A stretch of 6,656 nt of DNA. Source: an uncultured bacterium (lineage in GTDB: Bacteria > Bacillota > Clostridia > Lachnospirales > Lachnospiraceae). A program made the translations under genes and the position numbers. Under the pieces are notes generated by a model that saw only the letters and a program-made list of their open reading frames with translations, searched no databases and had not been told where the DNA came from. Shown here one piece after another: positions 5,347 to 6,656 of the stretch (positions are counted from its first letter, which is position 1; each line of letters opens with the position of its first letter). The stretch lies in assembly GCA_946061355.1 (NCBI GenBank), contig CAMGRE010000133.1:1-6656 (forward strand), in the 5' to 3' direction.

Positions 5347-6631
5347 CATACTCAAAATACCGTTTCATGATATGCACTACCTTATTGGAGTCTCCCTCCC
5401 GGATCGTCACATCATAGCGCCCGGGGATTGTCCCGAACGTGACTGTTTTGCGGATTCCCGTCATTTCTTTCAGATACTCGATCATGTTTTCTTTGGAGGC
5501 ATTTTTATTGTAAATCTTCATATATTCATAACCCGGATACTGATCGGAATCATATTTTATGATCTTCAGTTCCTTCTCCCAGCCATGCTCCGTCAGGACG
5601 CGGTAAAACTGCTCGACTTTCTCTCTCTGCTCCAGAATCATAAAATATACGACTTCCTCCTCCTGCGGCGGCTCGCGCTTCACATAGTTGCGGAAAGGAG
5701 ATCTGCGCAGCGTCTTGACTACATTGTTGTATGCCGGATTTTCACTCTCGGAATAGTAAATGACAAGCATGTCATCCATAATGATATTGACGAAGCATTC
5801 CAGGCCGTTCTCCCTGAGCAACTGCAACACCTTCTGAGACGTCGTCGATGACATGACATAAACCTTGCGGTACATCTTTTCTTCCATATCATACAGAACC
5901 GCACCGTCCATCGCGATCACCGGAAGCTTCAGATGGATATCCCGCATGGGTTCCATCAACGAAGCAGGTGTGCGGATTGTGGAAATCGTAAACAACAGTC
6001 CCTTCTCCAACATACGGTTCAGTTCCACTTTTGCATAATCCGTCAGATTTGATTTTTCATTCAGAAGCGTATCGTCCAGGCCGGAAACAAACAGAATATC
6101 CGTCTTCTTTTTGAGGGGAAGGGAAAAATCATTCACAAAGATCCCGACACCGATACCGATACAGGTATCCAGGAATCTGTTCCACACAAAATAGTACGGA
6201 TTCACATCCATCGCATGATTCACGGCAATGCTCAGGAAAACAACGCATGAAAAATAGGAAGCCTGTTTCTTGTGCAGAAGCACCGTCGTATACAACACCA
6301 GTACGATCGACACCGACACCATTACCGCCTGTACCACGAACAAATGCTTTTCATTTTCCGCAATGGCGCTTCTGTGCATCAGATGTTGGAGCAGCAGGAG
6401 AAATACAAGCCCATACAACGCGCCGATAACCGTACCACTGAAACGCTGAATCGCATTCTTTTTTGTATTGCTGCGGTACATCTGGACGCACCATAACGCA
6501 GAAAGCAGGGAATAGAACACAATCCCTTCATTTCCCCGAAAGTAAGCGATGACAAAGCAGAGTGCAACCGCAATGCCTGATTTTATGATCCGCAGCCCGA
6601 TCATCGGAATATGTTTTTGTATTTTTTTCAT
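5333..6631 (-). CDS. FUSC-like membrane domain fused to a degenerate Cof-type HAD domain
   Basis: The product is a 432-residue fusion. The first ~170 residues contain about six hydrophobic segments (near 12-30, 37-49, 65-83, 98-118, 125-142, 152-168) in the style of FUSC/ArAE aromatic-acid exporter domains (RIIKSGIAVAL, then RFSGTVIGALYG). Residues 178-432 resemble Cof-type HAD phosphatases: motif I region FVSGLDDTLL, motif II STIRT (T218), cap-region AMDGAVLYD, motif III Lys380 in NASKENMIEYL, and motif IV region FGTIPGRYD. The first motif I Asp, the nucleophile, is Gly184 (codon GGC, 6082-6080). The motif IV GD is Gly400-Thr401. The domain is therefore probably not a phosphatase and may sense a ligand. 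The ATG at 6643 has no ribosome binding site, while GAGGA precedes the ATG at 6631, so the latter is chosen. The N-terminal family call is less sure than the HAD fold. The promoter is outside the window. Confidence 0.85.
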   Translation of the reverse strand: MKKIQKHIPMIGLRIIKSGIAVALCFVIAYFRGNEGIVFYSLLSALWCVQMYRSNTKKNAIQRFSGTVIGALYGLVFLLLLQHLMHRSAIAENEKHLFVVQAVMVSVSIVLVLYTTVLLHKKQASYFSCVVFLSIAVNHAMDVNPYYFVWNRFLDTCIGIGVGIFVNDFSLPLKKKTDILFVSGLDDTLLNEKSNLTDYAKVELNRMLEKGLLFTISTIRTPASLMEPMRDIHLKLPVIAMDGAVLYDMEEKMYRKVYVMSSTTSQKVLQLLRENGLECFVNIIMDDMLVIYYSESENPAYNNVVKTLRRSPFRNYVKREPPQEEEVVYFMILEQREKVEQFYRVLTEHGWEKELKIIKYDSDQYPGYEYMKIYNKNASKENMIEYLKEMTGIRKTVTFGTIPGRYDVTIREGDSNKVVHIMKRYFEYGREP

Positions 6632-6636
6632 ACTGA

Positions 6637-6641
6637 TCCTC
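6637..6641 (-). promoter_or_regulatory. Ribosome binding site fixing the FUSC-HAD start
   Basis: GAGGA on the minus strand lies five bases before the ATG at 6631. The upstream in-frame ATG at 6643 overlaps it and has no purine-rich site of its own within the visible upstream bases. Confidence 0.6.
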
Positions 6642-6656
6642 ATTTCTGCAAATTGC

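Noticed and set aside
5297..5851. Plus-strand open frame of 184 codons opposite the HAD domain
   Set aside because: It is antisense to a clear HAD-like reading frame and begins without a ribosome binding site within the terminator and promoter region.

Overview
The window looks like chromosomal DNA from a Gram-positive Clostridia, most probably Lachnospiraceae. The reasons are strong GGAGG-type ribosome binding sites, roughly balanced base composition, a Lys/Ala-rich DUF6465-type protein, a Na/Pi symporter with a fused PhoU domain, and Firmicutes-style PhoP boxes. No mobile element, tRNA, rRNA or CRISPR array was seen.

Layout: bases 2-658 (+) hold the 3' end of an unrecognised gene. It converges on a minus-strand gene at 759-1232 for a small protein with a histone-H1-like basic tail. 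The 100-base gap between them carries two back-to-back intrinsic terminators. Bases 1233-1373 hold a near-consensus sigma-A promoter and a structured leader for the small gene, plus inverted repeats just after the next gene. Bases 1374-5169 (all minus) form one operon, transcribed in the order Na/Pi cotransporter-PhoU fusion, OmpR/PhoB-type response regulator, PhoR-like histidine kinase. Bases 5170-5332 are the operon's control region. Bases 5333-6631 (minus) encode a FUSC-like membrane domain fused to a Cof-type HAD domain, ending in its own terminator.

How the genes work together: the operon promoter carries three near-identical 11-bp direct repeats (TTTACA cores) at offsets of 11 and 22 bp, directly upstream of a TAGAAT -10 that has no recognisable -35. 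This is the architecture of a PhoB/PhoP-activated promoter, so the operon is probably autoregulated and induced by phosphate limitation. The transporter would import phosphate with Na+, its PhoU domain may report transport state, and the kinase/regulator pair would set transcription. The kinase has no room for a cytoplasmic PAS domain, so any PhoU-kinase communication would differ from the E. coli scheme.

The most unusual protein is the FUSC-HAD fusion. Its HAD domain keeps the fold-level landmarks, but the catalytic Asp nucleophile is Gly and the motif IV acid is Thr. This suggests a catalytically dead, possibly ligand-sensing domain attached to a membrane domain.
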